Below, one piece after another: positions 48,656-58,291 of a DNA stretch of 64,000 bases. The stretch comes from Bacteroidales bacterium (GTDB lineage Bacteria > Bacteroidota > Bacteroidia > Bacteroidales > JAFGUD01): contig JAFGUD010000262.1 of NCBI GenBank assembly GCA_016938685.1, positions 1 to 64,000 on the forward strand, in the 5' to 3' direction. Under the pieces are notes generated by a model. The model was not told where the DNA came from, did no database searches, and saw only the letters and a program-made list of their open reading frames with translations. The position numbers and the translations under genes are program-made. Position 1 is the stretch's first letter. Every line of letters starts with the position of its first letter.

Positions 48656-49141
48656 ATGAGAAATAAAGCATTTTTACCCCTCATATTATTTTTATTTTTA
48701 CCGTTTTTAATAAAAGCGCAATGTAAAGAATACATTAAATCTATTGCAGCTGATGTTTTAGATCCTTATGTGTTAGACGGTAATTTTTTTGCACCTGTTA
48801 TTTATGAAGGTGAAGAAATTAGTCTTACCAGAACTTTTTTAGCTGGTCAAAAATATAAAATTGCTGTTGTGGGAATGGATTTCTTTGAAAAAGAAATTAC
48901 TATTAAAGATCAAGACGGTTTTATTGTTTTTAAAAACTATAGAATTAAAAGAAAAGAATCCGATCAGTATTTTACTGATTACGAGGGTTATCAGGTCGAT
49001 TGTATGTCCTCTACTTATTGGGAATTTCAACTGGAACAAAGTCAGAACCTGACTATTACTGTAAAATTAGATCAGAAAGCTAAAAGAAAAAAAGATAGAC
49101 TTAGAGGTTGTTTGGGCATTGTTGTTGGGTTTTATGAATAA
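48656..49141 (+). CDS. Secreted protein, unknown function
   Basis: 161 aa; signal peptide LPLILFLFLPFLIKAQ. Confidence 0.62.
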   Translation: MRNKAFLPLILFLFLPFLIKAQCKEYIKSIAADVLDPYVLDGNFFAPVIYEGEEISLTRTFLAGQKYKIAVVGMDFFEKEITIKDQDGFIVFKNYRIKRKESDQYFTDYEGYQVDCMSSTYWEFQLEQSQNLTITVKLDQKAKRKKDRLRGCLGIVVGFYE

Positions 49142-49177
49142 TTTTATAAGTATAGTTTCTTCCTAAATTAGTGCATT

Positions 49178-49618
49178 ATGTTGGTTTTTAAAGATGGTAA
49201 AATTGTACACGAGGTGCAAATTCGTGTTACTTATAAAGATACAGATAAAATGGGGTATTCTTATTATGGAAATTACCCCACTTATTTTGAAATTGCAAGA
49301 ACAGAATTTCTTCGTGAGCTTGGTTTAAGTTATAAAAAACTTGAAGATGATGGATTTTTGCTTCCTATTGCTAATATGAGTATTAAGTATTTGAAGCCGG
49401 CAAAATATGATGACTTGCTGACGGTTAGAACTTCATACAAAAAATTACATTCAGTAAAAGTTGAGTTTGAGTACGAAATTTTTAATCAAAATGGAGAAAT
49501 TCTGAATCAGGCTAGTACTTTGTTAGTTTTTGTAGATGTTAATTCCAGAAAACCTATCAGAGCTCCGGAATATTATATGAATGCTATGTCTAGATTTTTT
49601 GAACAAAATAAAAATTAA
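49178..49618 (+). CDS. Acyl-CoA thioesterase (YbgC/4-hydroxybenzoyl-CoA thioesterase family)
   Basis: 146 aa; RVTYKDTDKMGYSYYGNYPTYFEIARTEFLRELG. Confidence 0.9.
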   Translation: MLVFKDGKIVHEVQIRVTYKDTDKMGYSYYGNYPTYFEIARTEFLRELGLSYKKLEDDGFLLPIANMSIKYLKPAKYDDLLTVRTSYKKLHSVKVEFEYEIFNQNGEILNQASTLLVFVDVNSRKPIRAPEYYMNAMSRFFEQNKN

Positions 49619-49623
49619 CTGAA

Positions 49624-51024
49624 GTGAAAGGGGTAGTTGTTAAATTCTTCATTTTTATTGCTTTTAGCAGTTTGTTGTTTTCTTGTGGAGATGATATTCC
49701 AAATACAAATGTCAATAATAATACTCAGAATTTGATTGACAGTTTGCCAAACCACAGACCAATTGACCAATACGCAAAGTTTATTTCAGGCTTTTCTGCT
49801 GAAGATTTTTCCGACTTTCAGCAAAAAGATATTTACAAAAGTTATTCAAATTCTAACGAAACAAATTGGAATTATTTCTCTGTTAATCAGTTACTTGTTA
49901 TCATGAACTGGGCTGAGAAAAATGCTGTTTCTTCTGCTGATGACACATCTACTGTTTTTTATCCTTTTGCCGGTCCTGATTTTACATTTGCTTATGCATT
50001 TTACCCTTATGCTAAAAATTATATTCTTATTGGTCTTGAAAATATTGGTGAAATTCCTGATTTGAAACAATATTCGGATCTTGAAATAGCAGAATTGTTA
50101 AATTCTATGACAGATGCTTTGGTAGAGTTTTATACGCAAGGTTATTTCAGCACGTTAAATATGAAATATAATTTCAGAAAAAATAATGTGAATGGAGTTG
50201 TTCATCCTTTGTTGTATTTTGTGTATCGTACTAATAATCAGATGATTGATTTTGAATATTTTGTTCTTGATGAATTTGGCCAACCCCAAAAAGTTGACAA
50301 ATTAGAGTCTTTGGACAAAAGAATAAAAGGGTTGAAAATTTCAATGACAGGAAAATTTGGTAATAAAGATTTATATTACTTGCAAGTAGATTTGTCCGAC
50401 GAAAATTTTGATGATTATCCGGAACTTATTGCTTTTGTTAGTAGTTTTGGAAATAAAAATACGTTTCTTAAATCTGCTTCATATTTGCTTCAAGATAATA
50501 AACTGTTAAAATTCAGAGATTTGTTAATTTCTCAGTCTTCAAAAATTATTCAAGATGACTCCGGTTTTGGATATAATTTTTTAAAATCCCATAATTTTGA
50601 TGTAAAAGTATTTGGTAATTATTCCCGTACTTTGAATCTTTTTCAGGATTTTTGGCAACCGGATTTAAAAGCTGAATTTGACAATCAAAATGCAAAAAAA
50701 TTACCTTTTCGTTTTGGTTACAATGTTCCTTTTGATGAAACAGCTATAATTTTTGCGCAATCTCAAACCTCAGAACAGCTTCAATATCCAATTTACAAAG
50801 TACAATTCAGAATGTCATGGGAAAAACTTCCGGTTGACAGCTTTCCGAATAATTTCAAAGAAATTGATTACTACTTTGACGAAGGTTATTACAAATACAC
50901 GTTAGGTAGCTTTCAAACAGAAGATGAATGTCGAGAAATGCTTGATTTTGTCAGAAAAAATGGCTACCAAGATGCCTTTATAGTAGAATTTAAAAAAGAA
51001 AGCAGAAGAACTATTAATAATTGA
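49624..51024 (+). CDS. Lipoprotein, unknown function
   Basis: 466 aa, GTG start; lipobox SSLLFSCGDD. C-terminal codons fall in the heptameric array. Confidence 0.62.
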   Translation: MKGVVVKFFIFIAFSSLLFSCGDDIPNTNVNNNTQNLIDSLPNHRPIDQYAKFISGFSAEDFSDFQQKDIYKSYSNSNETNWNYFSVNQLLVIMNWAEKNAVSSADDTSTVFYPFAGPDFTFAYAFYPYAKNYILIGLENIGEIPDLKQYSDLEIAELLNSMTDALVEFYTQGYFSTLNMKYNFRKNNVNGVVHPLLYFVYRTNNQMIDFEYFVLDEFGQPQKVDKLESLDKRIKGLKISMTGKFGNKDLYYLQVDLSDENFDDYPELIAFVSSFGNKNTFLKSASYLLQDNKLLKFRDLLISQSSKIIQDDSGFGYNFLKSHNFDVKVFGNYSRTLNLFQDFWQPDLKAEFDNQNAKKLPFRFGYNVPFDETAIIFAQSQTSEQLQYPIYKVQFRMSWEKLPVDSFPNNFKEIDYYFDEGYYKYTLGSFQTEDECREMLDFVRKNGYQDAFIVEFKKESRRTINN

Positions 51025-51177
51025 TAATTAATAATTGATAGTTAATAATTGATAGTTAATAATTGATAATTAATAGTTCAAGGTTCTTGTTTCTTAGCTT
51101 TTGACTCTTAGTTTTTCACTCTTATTTTTTAACTCTTATTTCTTATTTCTTAATTTTTATTTCTTAGTTCTTAATTT
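51010..51177. repeat. Degenerate heptameric tandem array, 24 units in one phase
   Basis: ACTATTA ATAATTG ATAATTA ATAATTG ATAGTTA ATAATTG ATAGTTA ATAATTG ATAATTA ATAGTTC AAGGTTC TTGTTTC TTAGCTT TTGACTC TTAGTTT TTCACTC TTATTTT TTAACTC TTATTTC TTATTTC TTAATTT TTATTTC TTAGTTC TTAATTT; no indel. Confidence 0.9.
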
Positions 51178-51178
51178 T

Positions 51179-54100
51179 TTAAAGTTCTCTCACAAGTGCG
51201 CCCCATTCTTTGTCTATTTTGAAATTATGTTTCAGGTAATAATTACCGAACAGAAAATGAGCTTTTATCATTTTAAAACCTTTGGCTTTCATTCTGTTGA
51301 AAAAATCTTCAAGCATATTAGAACCTATTCCGCGACTATGAAGAGCAGAAGTAACTGCCATTCCGTCGATTAAGGCAATATTATTTTCAAGCTCTTTGTA
51401 ACACAAACCGGCAATTACTTGCTCGCGTTGATTTACAACCACAAAATGTTTGTCCATTTGAGAAATTTCTTTTGGATAGTTTTCTTTGAAAAATAATTTG
51501 TAAACTTCTCCAACTTCGCTGGCATCAATCGGTTCACGCATTGTGTATTCTGCTCCTTTTTTATCTGAAATTTTCGAATAAACAACAAGATGTTCGCTTT
51601 TCTTTTCACCAACTTTTTTGAAATCAATGAATTTTCTGTCTTTTAAATCAGGAAATACAAGTTTATTAAAAATAACTTTATCTTCTTCGGTTGTCAATTC
51701 TGCCTGCAAATCTGAGAGTTCTGTTAATTGAATTGCCAGAGTTTCAGGTTCTTCGTACATTTTGTTCAAAACATTATCAAACAAGTTTTTTACATTGTCA
51801 TTAGAATTGTTGAAGTAAGTTTCACGATAAAATTTATACCTGACTATCTCTGTGTATTGATTTAGTTTATATAGTTCGAATAATTCATCAATAGTATGAA
51901 TTTTTGCAAAAGTACTTGCTTTCGCATTTCTTTTGTTCCAGTCAAGATAACGGTCAACTGCATTAAATAAAGCTAGCGGTAAATAATGTTGATCTTTAGA
52001 CACATTAATGTATTTAATTGCCTGATCTTTAAGCTCAATACAGCATTGAGTAGGGGACTCGCAACATTCAATTTCTTTGATAAATCCGGATAGAATGGAA
52101 ATTGTTTCTGTTTTTCCAACTGCTTCTACAAGTGCATGAAACATCCAGGTGTTTTTCAAAAAACGTTTAAGGGCAGGGTAGTGGGCAACTGTTTTTTCAT
52201 AAAAATTGACATTTATTGCTGAAATTATGTCTTTTATAGTTCCAACTTTTTTGTGAGCTGAAAGTGATAAAATTCTAACATTATCAGAAAAATCAATTTC
52301 AGGAACAACAACGTTTTCAGGTGCCACAAATCCCGGTAATACTTCCCGATACGAATTATTCCATGCTTTAAAAAATGCACTTATTGAACGAATAAATATT
52401 TTTCGCCAGAAATTTTTGTCTTCTATATAGCCTATTTGTTGAATCTCAGCCATAGAACGAATTTTATCCCATGCCGAAAGTTGACTTATATATCGGGTAG
52501 TGAAAATTTGTTCATCGGGCATTACATAACCAAATTGTGCAACCGAAGGACTATCAAATGGATAACCGGAAAGTGCAATGTGCATGTGAATTGTGTCAAT
52601 TCGGCTTTCGTTTGGTAATTTTGGGTCAATAGAAATGTGTATATCAAAGTGCTTGCCACACAATGTGTTGATACTCATTCTAAAATGTTTAGATGAGCGG
52701 TAATTTTTCAATCTGGAAATTCTAATACAGCCGGGAGATAATGTTTTATAATCAAATTCAAAATCATCATAAGCCATAAAAACTGATAATTTTAGGAAAT
52801 GATTTTTCTTTAATTTTGATTTTAAAGTGGTTTGAAATTTTTCTGAAATTCCTTCATCGAAAATAAAATAGTTATTCCAATTTTTCTCGCTAATGTTTTT
52901 TGTATTTTTGGAAACGTAATTTTCAAATTCATAGTGTAATTTTTTAAAAAATTCTTTCGCTTTTTCTGAAAGATAAGGTTCTTTTTTGAATAGTTTCCAA
53001 CTTGCGAATTCTGCTCGTAAAGCTTTGTAATAGTGAGGATTAGTTTTTCCGAAATTTAAGAGCAATTCAAATATTTTTTCAAATTGATCTCTGGTTAAAT
53101 CATTTGCCGGCCATTGTAAACCCAATCGATATGCGTGCATTCTTCGCCTAAAAGCTTGCAATTGTCTGAAATCAATATTCGATTGTGCTATTTTTTTAAT
53201 AGAAGCTTCATTTAAAAATGTTTTGCCGGAATTAATAAACGAAGGTAAAATTTTTGAATAATCCGGATCGGGAGCCATTGAAATTAGAATTTGATAAGCA
53301 AAAACTCTTATTTTTTCTGATGGATGACAAGCTAAACTCTCTAATCTTCTTTTAATTATGTCAACTTTGTTTTTATCATAAGACGAAAACATGTTTTCTA
53401 ATTGGTTTAGATTCTGAACAGAAGATTTTGTGTCTGAGTGAAGAATGATTGATAGTAAGTTATTTAAAAATATAAGTTCCGGGTCATTAATTCCTTTTAC
53501 CTGATGAAAAGCGGATAATGTATAGAGTTTCCGTTTTTCCGGAATACAAATTTGAGAAGTGAAATTTTTGAGTGGCAAATCGTAGTTGGTTTTAACTGGC
53601 GCAAAACTAGTAAGTTGCGGATTGGCAATCCATAATTTTGGTTGATGAACAATTCTTCCAATGTCTATTTTTTTATCTGAAACACAATAAGATAAATCGC
53701 CAACAACAAAATAATTTTCACGCTGACATTTAGCAACTCTAAGTTTCATATTTGTGACATTGTTAACTAATTCTTTGTTAACTAACTCGATATCAGTTTC
53801 TAAAATTCCCCAATCTCTGATAAGCCATCTTGGAATAATAATTTTGTAATCTTCAACCTCAAAACTTATATGATCAGCTTTATAAAGCGTTTTTATCAGT
53901 TCTGAGAAGTTTTTTTCAATATTTTTTCTTTTGTATGAACCTTTTGCAGTTACTTCTTCTAAGTCTTCCGAAAAATCTCTGTCAATTACGGCAAAATTAA
54001 TTACTCTTTCGTAAGGAGCTAAATCTGCATTTGCTGCAATTACAATCTGTCGGAAATATTCATGTTTATTTTTTTCGTCAGTTATAGCAGAAAAAACGGG

Positions 54101-55750
54101 ATCTGTTTTGTCGGGAACAATCAATAAAACATTATATGGCAAACCATCACCTACAAGAAATGTTCTTTTTATTCCCGGAACGCCGTCAAATTTTGATTCG
54201 GCACTACGTGGAGAAACCGTTTGTCCTTTATTGTTTTTGTAAATGTCTTTTAATCTGTCGATTATCTCATGATGTCCATCTTCTGAAATGGTAAAAATAT
54301 CGCCTGTCGAAAGCCAATACTCTTCGTCTTCAGGATAAGGAATAATATCATTGGGTCCTGAGTCTTCAAGATATTTTGCAAGATAATGGCTACAAATTTC
54401 AAGTTCTTGGTTATCGTTTAATCTAGTACACATTCCGGGCAAAGGCACGCCAACTGAGCCTTCCTGATAATTAAAAGAATCGGTCATTGTTATTCCGCCA
54501 GTTGCTTCTGTCATTCCAAATCCGCTGTTTAGTGAAATGCCGAATTTGTGGAAGAATTTGAACACTTTTGGGTCAAGATAGCCGGCTGCTGACAAGCCCC
54601 AGTGAAGTCTTGTTCCAACAACGCTTTTTATTATTTTTAAAACGTGTTCATCAGATTCGGTTCCGTTTAGACTGTTTGTTACGGTTTCGTAAAATTGTAA
54701 CCATCTGACAGGTACGCTAATAAATCCGGTTGGGTTAACTTCGGGGAAAATTTTAGATAAAGAAGAAATTGAGGGAGTATCAGACATAACATAAGTGCCG
54801 CCCCAGAAAATAGTTCCGGTTAATTCTAAAAATCTTCCAAATGTGTGAAAAAGAGGTAGATAGCATACAAAAACTTCGTCTTTGCCCACTTGAGGTAATG
54901 CAGCAGCTCTACAAAATCTTTTGCTAACTATATTGTAAATTGAAAATGAAACTCCTTTTGGCAAACCTGTACTTCCTGATGTGAACATTGTGGTTGCAAC
55001 TTGGTTTAAAGGTTTTATTTCTCTTTGAGATAATATTTTATCAGATTCTGGTTTAGTAATTTTTTTACATTCTTTGCCTAAAAAATAATCTACTTCCTCA
55101 AAACCTGAAAGCTTTTCATCTGTTGCAATTATTTCAATTTCTTTACCGGATTTTTTCATAGCTTCTATTGCAAGTTTTAACCTGTCATGATTATCAGTTA
55201 TTACAAAATCAAAGTCAATTAAATTGAATATATATGCTAAATTTTCGGCGTTAAAATGAACATTAAGCGGAGTGTCAAAAATATCAAACATTAAACATGC
55301 AAGGTCAACAGAAGCTGCTTCAATACTGTTGTCCATAAAAATAAGCACTTTTGGGTTATTTGGCTTAATTTTATAAATAAAAGACGCTATTTCTCGCGCA
55401 TGAGCATAAACTTGTTCATAAGTCCATTTACGGTAATTATTGTTTGTCTTTTCAAGGAACAAAGTTTTTTGAGGATGTTCAATTAGTCTTTGTTCGTATA
55501 AATTATGGAAATTAAATTCTATTTTTCTTATAACATCAAGAACTATTTTCACCCAATTATTTCTGTTTTCGTCAGTTTCAAGTGCTGTTAAAAATTCACT
55601 TCTGCGACTATAATTTAGAAAATCGTAGAGTAATTTTTTATCAGATTTATTCTCATTCAATAATTTTTCAGCATCAGCTAATATTTGCAGAGTATTTGTA
55701 TTGTCGAAAATATTTTTTTCGAATAATTCTTTTATGTTTTCTATTGTCAT
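51179..55750 (-). CDS. Giant fusion: AMP-forming acyl-CoA ligase-like domain, unassigned middle region, C-terminal GNAT acetyltransferase
   Basis: 1523 aa; MFTSGSTGLPKGVSFS, GFGMTEATGGI, YWLSTGDIF (ANL motifs); C-terminus IDGMAVTSALHSRGIGSNMLEDFFNRMKAKGFKMIKAHF (GNAT). Confidence 0.85.
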   Translation of the reverse strand: MTIENIKELFEKNIFDNTNTLQILADAEKLLNENKSDKKLLYDFLNYSRRSEFLTALETDENRNNWVKIVLDVIRKIEFNFHNLYEQRLIEHPQKTLFLEKTNNNYRKWTYEQVYAHAREIASFIYKIKPNNPKVLIFMDNSIEAASVDLACLMFDIFDTPLNVHFNAENLAYIFNLIDFDFVITDNHDRLKLAIEAMKKSGKEIEIIATDEKLSGFEEVDYFLGKECKKITKPESDKILSQREIKPLNQVATTMFTSGSTGLPKGVSFSIYNIVSKRFCRAAALPQVGKDEVFVCYLPLFHTFGRFLELTGTIFWGGTYVMSDTPSISSLSKIFPEVNPTGFISVPVRWLQFYETVTNSLNGTESDEHVLKIIKSVVGTRLHWGLSAAGYLDPKVFKFFHKFGISLNSGFGMTEATGGITMTDSFNYQEGSVGVPLPGMCTRLNDNQELEICSHYLAKYLEDSGPNDIIPYPEDEEYWLSTGDIFTISEDGHHEIIDRLKDIYKNNKGQTVSPRSAESKFDGVPGIKRTFLVGDGLPYNVLLIVPDKTDPVFSAITDEKNKHEYFRQIVIAANADLAPYERVINFAVIDRDFSEDLEEVTAKGSYKRKNIEKNFSELIKTLYKADHISFEVEDYKIIIPRWLIRDWGILETDIELVNKELVNNVTNMKLRVAKCQRENYFVVGDLSYCVSDKKIDIGRIVHQPKLWIANPQLTSFAPVKTNYDLPLKNFTSQICIPEKRKLYTLSAFHQVKGINDPELIFLNNLLSIILHSDTKSSVQNLNQLENMFSSYDKNKVDIIKRRLESLACHPSEKIRVFAYQILISMAPDPDYSKILPSFINSGKTFLNEASIKKIAQSNIDFRQLQAFRRRMHAYRLGLQWPANDLTRDQFEKIFELLLNFGKTNPHYYKALRAEFASWKLFKKEPYLSEKAKEFFKKLHYEFENYVSKNTKNISEKNWNNYFIFDEGISEKFQTTLKSKLKKNHFLKLSVFMAYDDFEFDYKTLSPGCIRISRLKNYRSSKHFRMSINTLCGKHFDIHISIDPKLPNESRIDTIHMHIALSGYPFDSPSVAQFGYVMPDEQIFTTRYISQLSAWDKIRSMAEIQQIGYIEDKNFWRKIFIRSISAFFKAWNNSYREVLPGFVAPENVVVPEIDFSDNVRILSLSAHKKVGTIKDIISAINVNFYEKTVAHYPALKRFLKNTWMFHALVEAVGKTETISILSGFIKEIECCESPTQCCIELKDQAIKYINVSKDQHYLPLALFNAVDRYLDWNKRNAKASTFAKIHTIDELFELYKLNQYTEIVRYKFYRETYFNNSNDNVKNLFDNVLNKMYEEPETLAIQLTELSDLQAELTTEEDKVIFNKLVFPDLKDRKFIDFKKVGEKKSEHLVVYSKISDKKGAEYTMREPIDASEVGEVYKLFFKENYPKEISQMDKHFVVVNQREQVIAGLCYKELENNIALIDGMAVTSALHSRGIGSNMLEDFFNRMKAKGFKMIKAHFLFGNYYLKHNFKIDKEWGALVREL

Positions 55751-56023
55751 ATTTTACAGTTTAGTAAATAATGAATGCTTTTCGATGTTTTATAATGTAA
55801 TATTTATAATATCAACTGTCCGGATTCTTTTTTTTATTACAAACAAAAATAACTCAATTTTTACATAATTCAAAAAATGAAAATGAGTGTTTGATTTAAT
55901 GAATTGTTGTATAAATTATCAGATTATTAGCAGATGACTGGGCTAATTTATTTATTTACAAGGTATTAAATGTGATTTTTTTCTTTGTATTGAGGAACGT
56001 TTTTTGGCTTTTTAATCGAAAAT

Positions 56024-58291
56024 TTATGATTTGACAGTATTTTGATTGAATTTGTTCTTGATTTCAGCCAGAATTTTGTCAATATATTCTAGACCCCAAT
56101 TCCAGCGTTCGTATCGTATTCTTGCTTTTTCCAGGTAAAATTGAGCTTCTTTATACTTTTGAAATTTATATTTTACGATTCCGGTATGATAACTTGCAAT
56201 TGTTGTCATCAAATGATCGCATTCGTCGTCGAAAAACATGTACGATTTTGTTAGTATTTCTTCTGCTTTATCTAGAAATAAACCGCTACTGTGATTTAGA
56301 GCTGCAATACCGATATTTAAAAAAGTAAATTCGTCATCAATGTTATCCTCGTGAATTTCGGCTAATTGGTAAATTTCATAGGCTTTGTCGTAATCACCAC
56401 TTTGGATATATTTTTCAATCAAATCGTCTTCTTCCTTTGTAAATTCCCTGTCGGTGTGTGGAACATCTTTTTTTGAAAAATATTTTTCTGCATTTTTATA
56501 GTCGTAATGAAGAGTATAACACATTGCAGTTCTCAATTTTAATTTTGGCAACAAATCGGATTTTTCGCTTTCAAAATAGTCGGTTATTTCGGCTAGTTTG
56601 TGAATTATTTTTGATGCTTCCCATCTTGATTGGCTATATGTAGCATGCCAAATATTGTAGTAGGCTTCGTATTTAATTATTTCGGTATCGTGATTTTTTT
56701 GGTCTGTTTTTGAAATAAATGCCAAGGCATTTTCAGCATGTGCAAGTGTTTCGTTATCAGCCCAAAGTTTTGCGCTTTCTTCGGCCATACGAATTTCTTC
56801 TTTTGCCGCAATTATAAGGTTATTGTAAGTTTCTTCGGGGTTTGTTTTATCAATATCAATATTTATTAGTCTGGTTTTTCCGTCGATTAAACCTTGTGCA
56901 ATTTGCATGTGAGTATTGAATTTTTTATAAATCTCAGAATTGTCTTGCAGTTTTTCTTTCCAGATTGATTTAATTGTTGCTGCAATATGTTTGTGTAATC
57001 TGCGCCGTTTTGTGTTGTCGATATTATCATATACATAATGAAAAACCAGTTTTTGCGAAAAGCTGTAAATGTCTAGCATTAAATCATCAAAAAACAAACC
57101 TTCTTCTTCTGTCAAAAGTCCGTGATTTTTGTTCAGGTTTTCCAGATAATCTAACAATTCAAATTCATCGATTTTTAAAATTGATTCAATTTCCTGTATA
57201 ACAAAACTTTTTCCGCTGATTGATGCATAAGATAAAATCTTTTGTAATTGTTCATCAAGTCGTTCAATTTTTTCCTGAATGACAGCATTTACAGATATTG
57301 GCAGATTTGAAATGTCAGTATGATTGAGTTCAAAAACATCATTTTTAATCACAATGTTTTTGTTTTGAATAAGTGTTTCGGAAATTCCGTTTAAAAACAA
57401 AGGATTGCCGTTTGTTATTTCGTAGATTTGTTCGAAAAAAGTTGACTTGAAATTGTTTTTATGGAAAATTGTATTTAAAAATAAAGTTGTTTCATCTTTT
57501 GATAAATCATTGACAGCTATTTCTGTAAGCCAATTGTGTGTATTGTCAATATGACTTTCTGATTTTGTATAATTGCGTAGTTCGTTGAGTTTGTCGGCAA
57601 AAGGATGCCTTATATTTACTATTTCGCCCAATTCATTAGTTTTTTGTCGTCCAATTTTAATTTCATCGGGTCTATAACTTGCAATTAGCAATATTTTGAA
57701 AGGATTTTTACGTATTTGTTTGCTTAGATGAAAAATAAAATTTAGAGTAGCGCTGTCTGCCCATTGAATATCGTCAAAAAAAACGATAACAGTTTTGTTC
57801 TGGGCAACACGTCTTAATTCGTTTTCAAATATTTCGTAAACTTGTTCTAATCCTTCTATTTTTGAAATAGGTTGATCTTTGAATGTTTTTTTATATGACT
57901 GAATAGTTTCAATTCCCACTGAAGCATAACCGCCAACAATAGGTATCAGACTAATCCATTTTGTACCGGATTCGGAGAAAAAACTTTTGAGTTTTTGGCG
58001 TCTCTCTTCTCTGTTTGTTTTTTTGTCTTTTTGTGAAGAGTCAACATTTAGTTGAATGATTATATCTTTAATAGGAGCGTAAGGATTTAGGTTTTCTTTG
58101 TCGTTACATTCTGTGAATGCTGCAATATTTACCTCATTATCAGTGGATTGCAAAAAATTATGCACAAGAGCTGTTTTCCCGTTACCTGAATTTCCGCTTA
58201 TTAAAACAAGGTTGCCGGAGTTGTTATTTGCAGTATCAAGACATTTTCTAAGTATGTCGAGTTCCTTTTGTCTTCCAATAAATTTTGTCAT
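56024..58291 (-). CDS. AAA ATPase (MalT/PknK-like AAA_16) with TPR-like C-terminus
   Basis: 755 aa; FIGRQKELDILRKCL, Walker A ISGNSGNGKTALV, Walker B VIVFFDDIQWAD, helical repeats. Confidence 0.82.
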   Translation of the reverse strand: MTKFIGRQKELDILRKCLDTANNNSGNLVLISGNSGNGKTALVHNFLQSTDNEVNIAAFTECNDKENLNPYAPIKDIIIQLNVDSSQKDKKTNREERRQKLKSFFSESGTKWISLIPIVGGYASVGIETIQSYKKTFKDQPISKIEGLEQVYEIFENELRRVAQNKTVIVFFDDIQWADSATLNFIFHLSKQIRKNPFKILLIASYRPDEIKIGRQKTNELGEIVNIRHPFADKLNELRNYTKSESHIDNTHNWLTEIAVNDLSKDETTLFLNTIFHKNNFKSTFFEQIYEITNGNPLFLNGISETLIQNKNIVIKNDVFELNHTDISNLPISVNAVIQEKIERLDEQLQKILSYASISGKSFVIQEIESILKIDEFELLDYLENLNKNHGLLTEEEGLFFDDLMLDIYSFSQKLVFHYVYDNIDNTKRRRLHKHIAATIKSIWKEKLQDNSEIYKKFNTHMQIAQGLIDGKTRLINIDIDKTNPEETYNNLIIAAKEEIRMAEESAKLWADNETLAHAENALAFISKTDQKNHDTEIIKYEAYYNIWHATYSQSRWEASKIIHKLAEITDYFESEKSDLLPKLKLRTAMCYTLHYDYKNAEKYFSKKDVPHTDREFTKEEDDLIEKYIQSGDYDKAYEIYQLAEIHEDNIDDEFTFLNIGIAALNHSSGLFLDKAEEILTKSYMFFDDECDHLMTTIASYHTGIVKYKFQKYKEAQFYLEKARIRYERWNWGLEYIDKILAEIKNKFNQNTVKS

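Noticed and set aside
56024-58291. STAND-type antiphage defence ATPase
   Set aside because: No effector domain and no defence neighbours; better described as a MalT/PknK-like ATPase of unknown role.
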